From Steinernema hermaphroditum (taxonomy: Eukaryota > Nematoda > Chromadorea > Rhabditida > Steinernematidae), in contig CM059622.1 of the NCBI GenBank assembly GCA_030435675.1, positions 12,834,001-12,898,000 of the forward strand: a stretch of 64,000 nucleotides of DNA, given 5' to 3'. The stretch's first letter is position 1, and each line of letters starts with the position of its first letter. The notes under the pieces were generated by a model, which searched no databases, was not told the DNA's origin, and saw only the letters and a program-made list of their open reading frames with translations. This document shows, piece by piece, positions 22,524-34,069 of this stretch. Made by a program: the position numbers and the translations under genes.

Positions 22524-23430
22524 TCAAGCTTTATTCTCTATCGCGGCAGCCGGCGCCTTTCGCTCACCGAGCTTCACTGATGGTCGGTTGTTGGGATCGA
22601 ACGGATCGGGCAGCTTCAGACCAGATTTCGCTTCGAAGAACGTGTAGCTGAGAAGAATGTTGTCGAGGTATTCCAGGTTCGGGTCGTTGGCGTAGTCGGG
22701 ATCAATGTAGAAGAAGACGGGAAGATCGACCTGAATGAGCAGAAATAAAAGGAGCCACAAAAGGGCGACTCACCGTTTCGCCGGGGTTGAGGATCTGCTC
22801 TTCAAAGCAGAAACACTGGATCTTGTTGAAGTAGTAAGCTGCCTGGAAGGGCGTCAAATTGTACGAGCTGATGCCGATGATGGGCTTGTCGGTGGGGTTC
22901 GTGGCGGTGTAGAAGGCGAGCGCCGTCTCTCCGGGATGCACGTAGATCTCGTGCTGGAGGGGCTTGAACTTCCACTGCATCGAGGAGGGGATATCTGCGT
23001 TAAACTGCACTCGAATCAGCCGATCTTCCACCTAAAACGAGGCATAAACATAGAATTAACACAAACGCAAATTCACCGTTTTCATCTTCTCGATCTTGTC
23101 GAAATCTTTCGCTACTTGAGTCAGTCCACCGAAGGAGGTCGACTCGCAGAAGATGCGGTACGCCGGGATGGCGGCAAATGTGACTCCCACGGCAATAACT
23201 CCGATACTGATGATGTAATAGAGCGAATCGCGGCTGTCCCTGGAGAGCTTGGAGCTCTTCTTTCCGAATTCACGGACAATCTGAACGGATAGGCCCGGCT
23301 GCGATCGACTCAGCAGCGGCGTGGTCGAGGGGGCGCGGAGAACAAGTGCACTTCGGGTGGAGAACGTTCGCACAACCGCCGGCGCCTTAATTATTGAAGA
23401 GCACAGGGAGATTCCGGCGCGGAGAAGCAT
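22524..23430 (-). CDS. COX11: Cytochrome c oxidase assembly protein COX11
   Basis: Three exons (23077-23430, 22774-23031, 22524-22730) give 272 residues (human 276). There is an Arg/Ser-rich, acid-poor N terminus fitting a mitochondrial presequence, a single membrane helix (about 70-92) and the intermembrane-space domain with the copper motif CFCFEEQ (Cys191, Cys193), plus VHPGETALAFYTATNPTDKP. COX11 delivers copper to the CuB site of COX1. I start at the ATG three bases after a TTTCAG acceptor (23430), because the longer open frame upstream has no ATG. An AATAAA overlaps the last codons (GAG AAT AAA GCT TGA). It lies immediately upstream of CYB5R4 on the same strand. Confidence 0.95.
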
Positions 23431-24092
23431 GCTCTGAAACGTCGACGCGAAAATCAATGCCTAACGAGAAGCACGAAAGGTTCAACTCGATTAAACGTGG
23501 TGAGCAGAGAACGCACACGCGGGGGCCGCTGGGAAATAAGAAATTCATCGGCAATCACGCGAAGAACTCAATTATAATGGTCATTGCGCCAAGCCGAGGA
23601 TATGTTTTCCAATGGAAACGTGCAACAGTGCATGCAGCAATGAATTTCTCTTCGAAATCGGGAGAAGAAGGAGAAGAAGGAGAAGAAGAAAGTGGTGAAA
23701 ACCAAAGACATAGAATTCGAACAGGGTAGCTACATCATACCGTAGAATATCAAATCTGCACATCGAGCGGTGACAAGTAAAGAGAAGACGCCAAGAAATG
23801 TGCTGATCTAAACGACAGCTGGACCTGAGTGAAACATTCGCTGCGTTTCACATGAAAAGCTGGAGAAATTTGAGAGTATGGGATTTACCAGTGGTCCTAT
23901 AAGATCGCGTTATCACTTGAGAATCTTTGCGAAGCCAACTACCAATACCTTTACACGCTTTACGTAGAAGAACTTAGCCCAAATACATCAACACAACAAG
24001 TACTGTAAGGCACAGTAACCACCTCGTGTTTCAAAAGAACCACTTTATTCCAAATGAAAGTTTCCTAAAAGCCGGTAAAACAAAGGTCTTAA
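23431..24092. other. Intergenic; purine-rich microsatellite
   Basis: Holds the upstream region of COX11 and the 3' flank of the next ShKT gene. A (GGAGAA)n-like stretch occurs at about 23660-23695. No gene recognised. Confidence 0.5.
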
Positions 24093-24405
24093 TCAACACA
24101 TGTCACAAGTCTTGGCGCACCATTTCTTCACGAGGCTCTCCTCACCGTTCTTGCAGAATCCCCTGCGTTTGAACTGAGCGCAGTCGCCCTTTCCTTTGAA
24201 GTTGTCGACGCAGGTCGCCGTTTCTCCCTGCTTCTCACAGTTGAGAGTGGTCAAGTCGCATACGAGGCCGGGAGGGCAGGTGTGGACGGCATCATCCAGG
24301 CATGCTACAATTCGCATGGATGCTGATGGTGTGTATCCACTTACGGTACTGGGCGTGGACAACGACGAAGGCGACATAGGCGAAGATAGCGACCTTGGAG
24401 AGCAT
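24093..24405 (-). CDS. Small secreted ShKT-domain protein (dispersed member)
   Basis: Exon 1 (24345-24405, 61 nt) gives the signal peptide MLSKVAIFAYVAFVVVHA; a 40-nt phase-1 intron; exon 2 (24093-24304); 90 residues. The mature part has a C-x8-C-P-P-G-x3-C…C module and a ShKT domain from CVDNFKGKGDC to KWCAKTCDMC. Its 61-nt first exon and intron phase are identical to those of the cluster at 4-8.8 kb, so it belongs to the same family despite lying 15 kb away. A TATATA box is about 46 bases upstream. Confidence 0.88.
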
Positions 24406-24450
24406 TGTGTGAAAGGTGGAGATAGTGAAGATGACGCTCAACCATGAGAA

Positions 24451-24456
24451 TATATA
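24451..24456 (-). promoter_or_regulatory. TATA box of ShKT gene
   Basis: TATATA on the minus strand, 46 bases upstream of the ATG at 24405. Confidence 0.45.
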
Positions 24457-25016
24457 CACAAAGTGTCCGTTCAAAAAAGCTCAGCAAAAGAAGTTGCTAC
24501 CGAGCGAACGCCGCCGGCTGAGCATACGGTAACGGTTGCACTTTCGTTGTGTGATGGAATTTGGGCGTCTGATGAGCAGCTGAACTAGCGCGAGAAACAC
24601 AAACGTGGGTGGACAGTGTACAGACCACAACATTCATGATTACAAAGGAAGTCCACTGGGAAAGTAACACGATAATGCGACAAGAAGGGCGAAAAGTTGC
24701 GTTAACTTCTGATTAAACGTAAACATGCAGCGGGTATCATTCCCAGTGGACTTTCGTGGTGGTCATAGGAGGGCTAGAGTCGAATATTTGTCATGAATCG
24801 AAATACCAGGCTGAATGTGCGCACTGCGCAGATTCCGTGTACGGTGGATTCTGAGATCCTGCAGATATAATACGGTCATCTGGTTTCCCGCCACTTTTAT
24901 CTTCGACCACCGTAAGTTACACTGAACCTCGCCTCGTCATTTTTAGAGTACATACAGCGCAGGACTGCGATAGTAAATGGTGATGATGGCCTCCATTTAC
25001 CTCTTTGCTTCTCCGG
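24457..25016. other. Divergent intergenic region
   Basis: Lies between the ShKT gene (minus) and the first M13 peptidase (plus). No gene seen; the only marked motif is the palindrome just beyond it. Confidence 0.5.
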
Positions 25017-25034
25017 TAGACTGTCTGCAGTCTA
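25017..25034 (+). promoter_or_regulatory. Palindromic element upstream of M13 peptidase 1
   Basis: TAGACTGTCTGCAGTCTA has 7-base inverted arms (TAGACTG/CAGTCTA) around TCTG, 121 bases before the ATG. The same arms occur upstream of the second M13 gene (27897-27914), and the following ~25 bases are also similar (GACA…TGC…CACTC). Confidence 0.55.
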
Positions 25035-25155
25035 TTCCGGACACTCTGCAGTCACTCAGCTCGGCGTCAGTGCGTCGGCGTTTGTAAGCCTGCAAGCCGG
25101 TCGTACTTCCTCGATTCCTCTGCGAACTTTCCCAAGTCGAACGGTCGTTCTTCTG

Positions 25156-27619
25156 ATGGAATTCTCGCTGCTTCTCGTGCTGGTATGTCTCTTATCTTCT
25201 TGATACATATTTTCTACGGAGATTTCAGGGCTTGTTAGCACAAGGTGGCCATACTGCGAAGCCAAACTTGGAGCTCGTTTTCGACGAGAAAAGTCCGCCA
25301 TGCAGAGATCTCTTCCGTCACGTGTGCGTTGACACGGGCGAAATGCGGAAGCTCCGTGTTCGGAAGGAGCAGGGTCTCCTGGAAGATGTTGTAAAGGTGC
25401 TTCGGAAGCACAATGTTGAAGACCGCATCTACTCTACTGTTTGGACGGTGACTAGTTTGTCGTTCCGCTGGTGTACAAGACTGATAATTTCAGGCAATGA
25501 AGAAGGAGTGGAACCTAAGCAAAGAAGAGAACAAAAAGTGCCGGTTCAAGAAAATCGACGTCGATGAAAAAGATTTTTTAAATGGAACTGAGTACAAGAT
25601 CGGCAAAGCTTTCGGCAAAATGCTTTTTTATGGACGCTTTGGAGACAAGCAGGAGGTTCGTGTTGGTTTTGCACAAGGCAGTTCGAACGTTGTAGCGGTT
25701 ACGGAAATCGGTACGCATAATGTGTTGCACACTAATAGCTTATTTAGTCTTTTGTAGGAAAAAGCTTCATTGGTAAACCTTGTCCTTTTAACGAAATTGA
25801 CAATGAGTTTGTGCGTGGGATCTTGGAGGACTTCTACGGAGAGTTGCCGGATGGTCTACGAAAACTGCGTCACTACGTGTTTATATATCACAATTTAAAA
25901 GCTAACCACTTCAAGAAAGTCATTTTGGGTCCAACTATATGGGAAACGAAAATGAATGCGTTGAAGAAAATGTTCATGGTAAGTTTGATACGAAGTTATA
26001 AGACGCGATTACATTTGTATTCTAATTGAGAGCAGCAACCGCATGATCAAAATTGAGCGTTATAAAGCGATATTCAGGTCGGAGACATTTGCTGGATATG
26101 GTAACGTTCTGCTTGCTCATACTCTCTACACTTATAAGGCTGAGCTGAATCCTGCCGTAGCGGATGAGCTGACCGGGCTTGCGAAGAGGGTGATGAAGGA
26201 GATTGTGGATAATGTTGCGGTACATATTCCTTCCGGAAAATAACACAATAATGTTTTGCGTTCAGAAATCAACTTGGATATCTCCAGCCGACCGTGAGCG
26301 TATTACAGGTTATCTCAAGGAAAACAAAATTATCATTGGAATCGAAAAGAAGTACCGAAACTTAGATCTTCTGAAACATATGATGGAAGTGTACCATGCC
26401 GAGTTTGAAAAGGTCAAGCCAGAAGATGAGTGTCAAATGGAAATGCTCTCGCGTGCCCACGGCATTGCTCGGCACAAGTTGATCTACTCTGGAGTGGGAT
26501 CTGTCGCTTCATTCTCGATACGGGAACAGAATGATGGTTCGCTTTTTAACGATAATGCGTTTCATATTGGTAACACAGTTGTAAGTTATCTGGTATTTTA
26601 TGGAGTAAGCAGTCTATGTGTTCAGCACGTGCTTCCTGGTCTCATTCACATCTTGAATGACTATCGTCTCAGCTCGGGTTTCAAATATGGTCACATCGTT
26701 TGTGTAATTGGTCACGAAATATTCCATGGATTAGGAATTACTGAAGAAAGGGCATTTAAACACTTGACGGGTGTAATGGAGACACGCACGTTCAAAGAGG
26801 GAAGGCAGTGTTTGCTTGACTTCTATGGAGAGAAACAGTTCTGCACGCAAAGCGGCCGGGTAAGTGAATTATGTTATTTTACCTACTTTGAGTCATATAA
26901 TTTAGTGTCCCGACGCTTCACGTAAAATTGATGAAGGCTTCCCTGATATCGAAAGTGCCCGAGTAGTGTTCCCTCTGCTCCAGAAGGCACTTCAGCAACA
27001 CTACAGTAGTCTAAAGAAGAGGACTACCAACAATTCGGAGAGGTTGCCGTTGTTTAACTGGCGACCTCCTGGATTTACAGAAGAACAAGTTCTGATGTCC
27101 AACGCCAACAGCCTTACTCAGGAGCAGTGGTTCTTCATAGGCATTCAGGCTTTTCACTGTGTTTTCCGACATACGGAGGAGAATTTCTTGAAATATGCGC
27201 ATCCAAGACCTCACATCCGAGCGCACGCAGTCGCACAGCAGATGGCGCAGTTTACGAGAGCCTTCGGATGCAAAAAAGGAGACCGGAATTACATGGCTGA
27301 CAGGCAGTGCGGGATCTACTCTCCGATAGCCCGGCTTCTGCCTAGCGAAACCGATTCCAGTGCTTCTACAGATGGGCTCCGTGTGACATCAAGTGTATCC
27401 CCTACTGTATCCACTACCGTATCTACAACCGTATCCGCAACCGTATCCTCTACTTCATCCACAACGGTATCTACAACAGTATCTGCAGCCGTATCTACAA
27501 CGCTCCTCCAGACCACAACCATACTATCTGATACTACTGTAGGTAATGACGGTGATCAAGTCGGGGTTGTACTGACCGCGTTTGTCGTCTTATGTACTGC
27601 ATTTACGTATATTTTCTAA
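25156..27619 (+). CDS. Secreted M13 (neprilysin-like) metallopeptidase homologue 1
   Basis: Exons 25156-25182, 25229-25447, 25494-25710, 25758-25978, 26085-26219, 26266-26580, 26626-26859 and 26906-27619 give about 693 residues with a signal peptide MEFSLLLVLGLLAQG instead of the usual type II anchor. M13 landmarks: NDNAFHIGN (N-A-Y-Y region), the zinc motif HEIFH (408-412; family usually HE-x-TH) and E466 with D470 in DEGFPD, where the family has ENIAD. Zinc ligands and the catalytic Glu are kept. The typical C-terminal C-x-x-W is replaced by QCGIY. The tail is a Thr/Ser/Val stalk (repeated TTVS, ATVS) and ends in a hydrophobic segment, suggesting O-glycosylation and a GPI anchor. The exon 4/5 junction is uncertain: the good acceptor at 26077 breaks frame, and I used GGAG at 26084. 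Confidence 0.8.
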
Positions 27620-27896
27620 GTGTGCTTTGCTGTTAAATAAACGCTCGGCAACTTACCGAATTTGTCTATGTCATGTCTAAGGGTTTATGCCTCCGTGTAT
27701 CCTTATTTGTTTTCAAGTTGGTTCTAATCGCTCCTCACTTTGGTCAGTTGCCACGAGGTGGCCAAGTTGCAAACGGAAGTTACCTGCACGGGTTATGGAT
27801 AACGACGAGAGTGAAATTAGGGCTCGTTTTCCGTGTTATTTGTTTTCGTGGACGGAGATACTGATCCAGCGCTTGCAGTTTCCCCACGTCTCCAAG

Positions 27897-27914
27897 TAGA
27901 CTGTCTACAGTCTA
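27897..27914 (+). promoter_or_regulatory. Palindromic element upstream of M13 peptidase 2
   Basis: TAGACTGTCTACAGTCTA, one base different from the element upstream of the first gene, 62 bases before the ATG. Confidence 0.55.
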
Positions 27915-27976
27915 CAGCAGACATTGTGCGACCACTCTGCCTGCTCGATGCATGAATCTCCACAGTTGCACGGTCG

Positions 27977-30267
27977 ATGGCAGCCAAGGCGTTCTTGCTG
28001 CTTTTTCTGTTCGTAAGTCTCTGTTCGCATTGCTTATTTTACTTGTTTTCTATTCAGGTGATTGGAGAACTCGGCTATACTGAACAGTTCAATATCGAAA
28101 GTGGTTTCGACAGGACTTTTCACCCATGCGAGGATATTTTCCGTCATGTGTGCACTAAGAATGCAGAAATGGAGAAATTCAGTGAAATGGCCACATATGG
28201 CCTTCTGCACGACATCGTGAGAGTACTGTACGAGAAGAACAAGAAAATTGAAGATCCGATGTACTCTAAAATCTGGAGGGTGTGTTCTTTCTTTTGGTGG
28301 TTATCTACTTAACGGTTTTAGGCAATAAAAAAGGAATCACATCTTACTGAGACAGATAAGAAGAAGTGCCGATTCAAGGGCATCGACGTGAGCGAAGACG
28401 ACTTTGATAAGAGAAGCGATTTCAAAATCGGAAAAGCTTTCGGACAAATGGCAGCTTACGGAAGAGTTGGTGACGATGACAGGATGCGCATTATTTATGA
28501 TGAAGACGAGGATACGAGTACACTTTACATAGTAGAAGGTAATTTGGTAGACTTTGGTAATATTTAATTTGTGATATATTTTTAGACAACTCCAAGACGC
28601 GAAAAATATCCAAGAACTCCTTTGAAAAAATTCAGAATGCGTTTGTCCAAGGAATTCTCAGCGGTTTCGTCGCAGAGATTCCCGAACTCTTGAATAAACT
28701 ACGGAGGAACAAGATGAAATTTGTGTACCGCGATTTGGATCCTATGGATTACAAGGACATCATTTTGAGGCCGACTCACTGGGAGAGTGAGACAGCTGAT
28801 ATAAATACGTTGGTCACAAAGAATAGCGTAAGCAAGTTCACCATTGGCACCCAATGTTACGACCCTCATTTAGGGTAACAGTTTTGATGACGTTTATGAG
28901 CGATTTCATTTCATTTTTTGGAAGGAGCAATTCGCAGGATATGGTAACGTCCTGCTCGCCCACACTCTCTACAGCAATGAGCAGGCTCTGAATCCGGGCG
29001 TGGCAAAGAATCTAATCGCACTGAAGAACAGAATACTTAAAGAGATTGAAAAGAATGTGAAGGTATTGGAGATCTCTGGAAGTGCCGTTTACGTTGAATC
29101 TGTTTAGAATTCTTATTGGATGTCTCCTACTGACCGTAGGAACGTCGTCGCTTACCTCAAAGACAATAACGTTGTTATTGGAATTGACGAAAAGTATCAA
29201 GATTTGACGCTGTTGACAAATATGATGGACGCATACCGAGAGGAATTCGAGAAAGTGGACGATTCGGAGGAGTGTCTGCTAGAGATGTACTCTCGTGCTC
29301 ATGGACTTGCTCGTCACCGGTTGATCTACTCTGGGACGGGATCAGTGAACACCTTCCTGAATATGTATCACCAAGAAGACACGCTTTTACAGAATAACGC
29401 GTACCATATTGGTAACAGCATAGTAAGTCGCACTATTCCCATCCCATATGGTTCTACTTCTGTTTACAGTATATATACCCTGGCGCGGTTCACATTTTGA
29501 ACAACTACAATTTGCCTACTGGCGCCAAGTACGGCTATATCGGTTTTACAATCGGTCATGAAGTATTCCACGGCTTAGGAATAACCGATGAAAGGGCTGA
29601 AATCTTCAATCACTTAGAGGGCTTGGTAGAAACTGACGCCTACAAGCGAACCCAGCAGTGCTATCTTGACTTCTATGGGGAGAAACAGTTCTGCAAGTCC
29701 GAGAACCAGGTAATCTATCGCCTTCTCGTCACATAGTGTATATCATACGTGTTTTAGTGTCCAAAAGCTGAGAATAAAATCGATGAAGGATTCGCCGACG
29801 TCGAAGGCGCCCGAGTGCTCTTCTCTCTCCTGCAACAAGCTCTTAAAGAGAATAGTCCAGAACAGCGGAAGAAGAGGGTTGCGAACGAGACCGAGAAACT
29901 GCCACTGTTCGATTGGCGAGCGCCTGGAGTTGCAGCGAGGGAAATTCTCATGTCAGATTCGGATGGCCTTAGTGAAGAGCAGTGGTTTTTCATCGGTCTT
30001 CTATTCGACCAGTGTGATCAAGACCCAAACAATGAAGCTGATATCATGGACACGGACGAACATCCACGAGCACAAATCCGAATGAACGCGGTCGTACAGC
30101 AGATGACGCAGTTTACCAACATCTTCAAATGCCGGAAGGATGAGGATAACTATGTCTCGGACAACCAGTGCGTCCTCTATGCTCCCGTACCTCCTCGTAC
30201 TGATGCCTCTGCAGTGGTGTCGACTGGACTTGTCTTCTTGTTCGTAGCGTTTATGTGTTTCCTCTAA
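27977..30267 (+). CDS. Secreted M13 (neprilysin-like) metallopeptidase homologue 2
   Basis: Tandem paralogue of the preceding gene with the same eight-exon plan: 27977-28012, 28058-28279, 28322-28538, 28586-28827, 28925-29062, 29108-29422, 29470-29709, 29758-30267; 639 residues and a fully open frame. Signal peptide MAAKAFLLLFLF; NNAYHIGN; zinc motif HEVFH (420-424); DEGFAD with E480 and D484. Residue spacing HExxH to E matches the first copy. It lacks the Ser/Thr stalk but ends in a hydrophobic GPI-like tail (SAVVSTGLVFLFVAFMCFL). M13 enzymes cut short peptides outside the cell; the shared T-to-F change in HExTH and loss of ENIAD mark a divergent lineage whose activity needs testing. Exons 3 and 6 have the same length as in copy 1 (217, 315 nt). 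Confidence 0.87.
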
Positions 30268-30466
30268 CGAGTGTATTGTATAGAGGCGAATACATTAGAA
30301 GCTGCTCTCGTATCTGTGTTCTTTAGTTACCACCGCGAACTCGGGAAATAATAAAAGCTTTATCGCATAAACAAGTAATAAATAGCATTTAAATTGAGTA
30401 AAACCAAATGTGAGCGGAGATCACTATGAACGGCAAACAGCTTTGTGCACTTCTTCTGCACTCGTT

Positions 30467-32939
30467 TCACTCAGTCGCCGAGTGAAACTTGGGCTTGTCA
30501 AGAGCGCTCGCTTCGATCTCCAGAATGTGTGGCTTCTCCGGCGACGATTCGGGCTGAATCTCGGCTACGGAAGAGGACTTTGTCCATTCGGCTGGCTTCG
30601 CGTCGGCCACAAAGACGAAGAACGAGTTCGTGGCGATGATCAGCACGGCGATCACCCAGAACATCAAGGCCCACTCGTCGTCAGCGTTGTTTGGCGCCAA
30701 GATGCGGACAAACGCAGGAAGGATGAGCACTACGGAGCTGGCGATGAAGGAGGTGACGGCCATGACGAAGTGGATGTGGTGCCGGGACACCTGTAGACAG
30801 TGGACGAAAGGCATTAGGACGGCGACTTACCAGCTGGGCGCATTTGACGACCCCGACGCAGTTCAGTCCACTGAAAGCGATGGCCGCGGTATAGGCGAGC
30901 CATCCAACGAAGGACATGTCGACGGGAATGACGGCCAAGAAGATGAAGCAGAGCGCCATGCAGCCTTGGGAGATTATGGTGAATATAATGAGGCGGGTCT
31001 TCTCGCTGATGCACGTAGCGTGGTCGGAGAAGGGTCCGGCGACGACTTTGACGATGGTGGAAGCGACGTAGGGGACGGCGGTGGCAAAGCCAGTACTCTC
31101 GATTTCGTATTTGAGGACCTTAAAAGAGGATTACTGTCGTTGAAGAGGACCGGTATACACAGTGTTTGTAGACAGCTGGAGGAACCGTGTTACTTTCATG
31201 GCCTATAACCTGGTTCGAGCGGTTGCAATCAGTGCATCAGTCAATGGGCTAAATGTGTCTACTTCGCTTGCTTCTACTCTGAGCATTCACTCTCATTCAC
31301 CAGATCGCTCACCCTCTCTGGGTCCACGGAAATGGGGAAGTGGTGAGGAAACACGTCTCTGCAACCAGCGCCTCACCTCATGCCAAAACAAAGTACAGTG
31401 ATCAACAAGACCGTTTAAGATTGTCCCTTCTATTCTCTGCGTTTCCACAAAGTTTCCACACGTAGTCATGGTTGAAAACGCTAAAAATTACGATTGCCGA
31501 CCACCACAGGTCTATACCTTGTTACGATGGAACATGGAACACAAATTTGTGAATCTGCATAATACCAGCCACGAGCTGTTTATGCATTTTTGCTATAACT
31601 AGAGCACGGGTGCAGGCTATGTGCATGTTTTTGTGTGTTCCACGCGGACAGCTCACCTTATTCAAATACGTCGGACCGTACTGCATGAAAATCTGGAATC
31701 CGAAAGCGCCTCCCACCGACGAAATCCAAACTCCCCAAACGGGCAAGCTCTTCAGCATGGCTCCATAGGGAACGGGTTCACGATGATTGGTGGTCGCTTT
31801 GCCTTGCTCGATCTTCGAGAGTTCTTTTCCGCTCACGCTTCTAAATAGGTTTGTATAATCTGCGTAGTTTGTGCCCATGACGAACTTGTGCATTCGGGGC
31901 GAGTCACGGTAGAAAATATAAAACAGAATGGTGGCACCGATGGTGAGCACGCCCTGGAGATAGTAGATGGCGGGCCAGCCGAGGGAGGATACACAAAGAG
32001 CGCCGGAAACGGGCATCGTGAAGATTGGACCGAACTAGCAAAATACAGGTAGGTTATATTGCAAAGGATGGATAGTACCTGAAGATGGCAAGACATCAAA
32101 GAGATATACATCCCGCTGCCTTTGAGGGTCGACCACTGAGCGGTGATGCTTCCCAGGGCAGGGAAGGAAATGGATACAGCGATTCCCTAGATGTTTCCTA
32201 CTTATCGTAAACTTTGAAGCCGCTACTAACCTGTAGAACACGCATAAAGAAAACCCATCCAAAGCCGGAAGAGGCTGCCAAGGGCACGAGCAGTGTAGAT
32301 ATGGCCGAAATTGCACAAAATGCTGTGAATACATTTCTAAAAATCCACCCAAAAGGTCCGAACGCAGCGCTCAACGCATTACCGTATACCAAACATAGTC
32401 GTGATAGTGGTGATGGGCAGGGTTCCCATCAGTGTTCCCACAGCGATCGCCGAAAAGAGCCATCCCTTCTGGTCCTCCGTGTAGGCATAAGTCGAGTTCG
32501 GATTCCCGTCGTTCATGCAGATAACGGTGAAGTTCAGTGCCAGAGAGTTGCTGACCACACAGGTCAAGCAGATGGTCGCCACCACCATGACGGCATAGCG
32601 CGTGGAGTCGCGGAAGATGCCGGCTGCCGGAGTGGCTTGCACGTCGACGGACATTTTGCGTGTAATTCTAAAGCGCAGACACTGACATCTGACGGTGCAC
32701 GAGGCGTTGTTTTATGCGTGCAAAATGCCAGGTGCTGTCCGATTTGCATAATCGCACCCGCCGTCCCACCCAACATCACTGATCGTCTGCCGAGATGCAA
32801 ATGGTGATATCATCGCGTTTTTCAAAATGTGAACTCACTCCATGAGCGACGAACGGAATCGGGAATGATGACGCCGGACATCGTCGTCGTCATGGTCGCT
32901 CGTTTGGAGAAACTGTTCGTTTTCGTAGTCAGGATTCAT
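30467..32939 (-). CDS. Intact SLC17-like MFS anion transporter (copy C)
   Basis: Seven exons (32839-32939, 32383-32667, 32231-32336, 32079-32186, 31657-32034, 30831-31118, 30467-30790) give 529 residues in one frame, about 12 membrane helices. The first exon adds a cytosolic acidic/His/Arg-rich N terminus ([20 protein letters not shown]); its donor GTGAGT joins in phase to the exon containing [12 protein letters not shown]. Recognisable parts: [85 protein letters not shown]17 members move phosphate, organic anions or glutamate across plasma or vesicle membranes; the substrate cannot be read here. It is convergent with the M13 gene and is the functional reference for damaged copies A and B. 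CCATTTTCAG upstream of the ATG is a probable trans-splice site. Confidence 0.88.
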
Positions 32940-34069
32940 TGCGGATGTGATCTGAAAATGGGTTGGGACAGGAACGTCTAGAAAAGGAACGGGAACGCAG
33001 GTACAAAACGCAGATGTAGCAGTTTTAGAACAAAACACCTTTCATTCAGGTTAATCTTTTGGTGACTTGTGTATAGCTGTCGGAATAGCGTGTTTTTCTT
33101 ATCGAAAAAGAGGTTAACTCAACAGTAAAATGTAGCCGTTTCATAGAGAATTTATTGAACCTTCATATGAGTGATCTTGAGTGCCTTGGTGGTGCTGACT
33201 AGGGAAGATTCCCAAGTGCCGATTGGGCTGAGAATTGGTGAAGTAGAGCATAGAGCTTCGGCTGGGGACTTCCGAACGCAAAACGTCGTGAACCCTCAAT
33301 GAAGACTCAATCAATTTGTAAAATTTGACTGAAAACGACGAAAAATATGAACATTATGTTATCCGCCAAAAGTCCCATATCATGATTTGCACAAAACTTG
33401 AGTGAGGGCACATAAGCTCATAGGCGTTCGATCCTAGCCTAACCTCAATCCTAATCTCAGCCCAACCGACGTTTTGACACCTGGGAACCTTTCCTTGTCC
33501 GCACCTTCTTGTTTGAATTCGAATTTGAATTTTATTTGCAATATCTTGTGTTTTACACAAAGTTGCACCCAAATATAATCACTAATCGAGCATGTAGGAC
33601 CTCGTTCTCGTTCTGCTTCTCTCCTAGGCGTCATGGCTTCAAGTCTCAGGCATCGAAAGATGTTGATGTCGCCACAACACCAGCTTCGGTACTACGTATA
33701 GCGGTGAGTACCGCGCCTGTCACTTTCTTGTTGGGAAATCAAAAACGTCCCGGCCCAGCACAATCAAAAAAATTAGAGCGAGCTGCAAAACAAGGTCCAT
33801 TTAGCGATCAAACCCGAAAAAGCCGAACCCTAAAATTCTTTAATGAACTTCCTCGTTGATCAAATTGACTTCACGTTGGGGCGAAGCTAGTTCAATTGAA
33901 AATTTTTGTGAAATAGCACAGATAAAAATGTTGGCTCGGACTTCAAAATTGGTCCATTCTGCTAGTGCCTTTTAAGCTGTTGATTACAATTGAGACAGCT
34001 TCCCATAAAAACCCCAAACTTACGTAAAGGAGCCAGTATAAGCGATCCACTCTAAGGACTAGAAACTTT
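32940..34069. other. Intergenic with a degenerate TTAGGC-like tract
   Basis: Upstream region of transporter C. At about 33432-33470 the minus strand reads a run of degenerate hexamers (GGTTGGGCTGAGATTAGGAT, then GGTTAGGCTAGG) resembling the nematode telomere repeat TTAGGC. No gene recognised. Confidence 0.4.
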
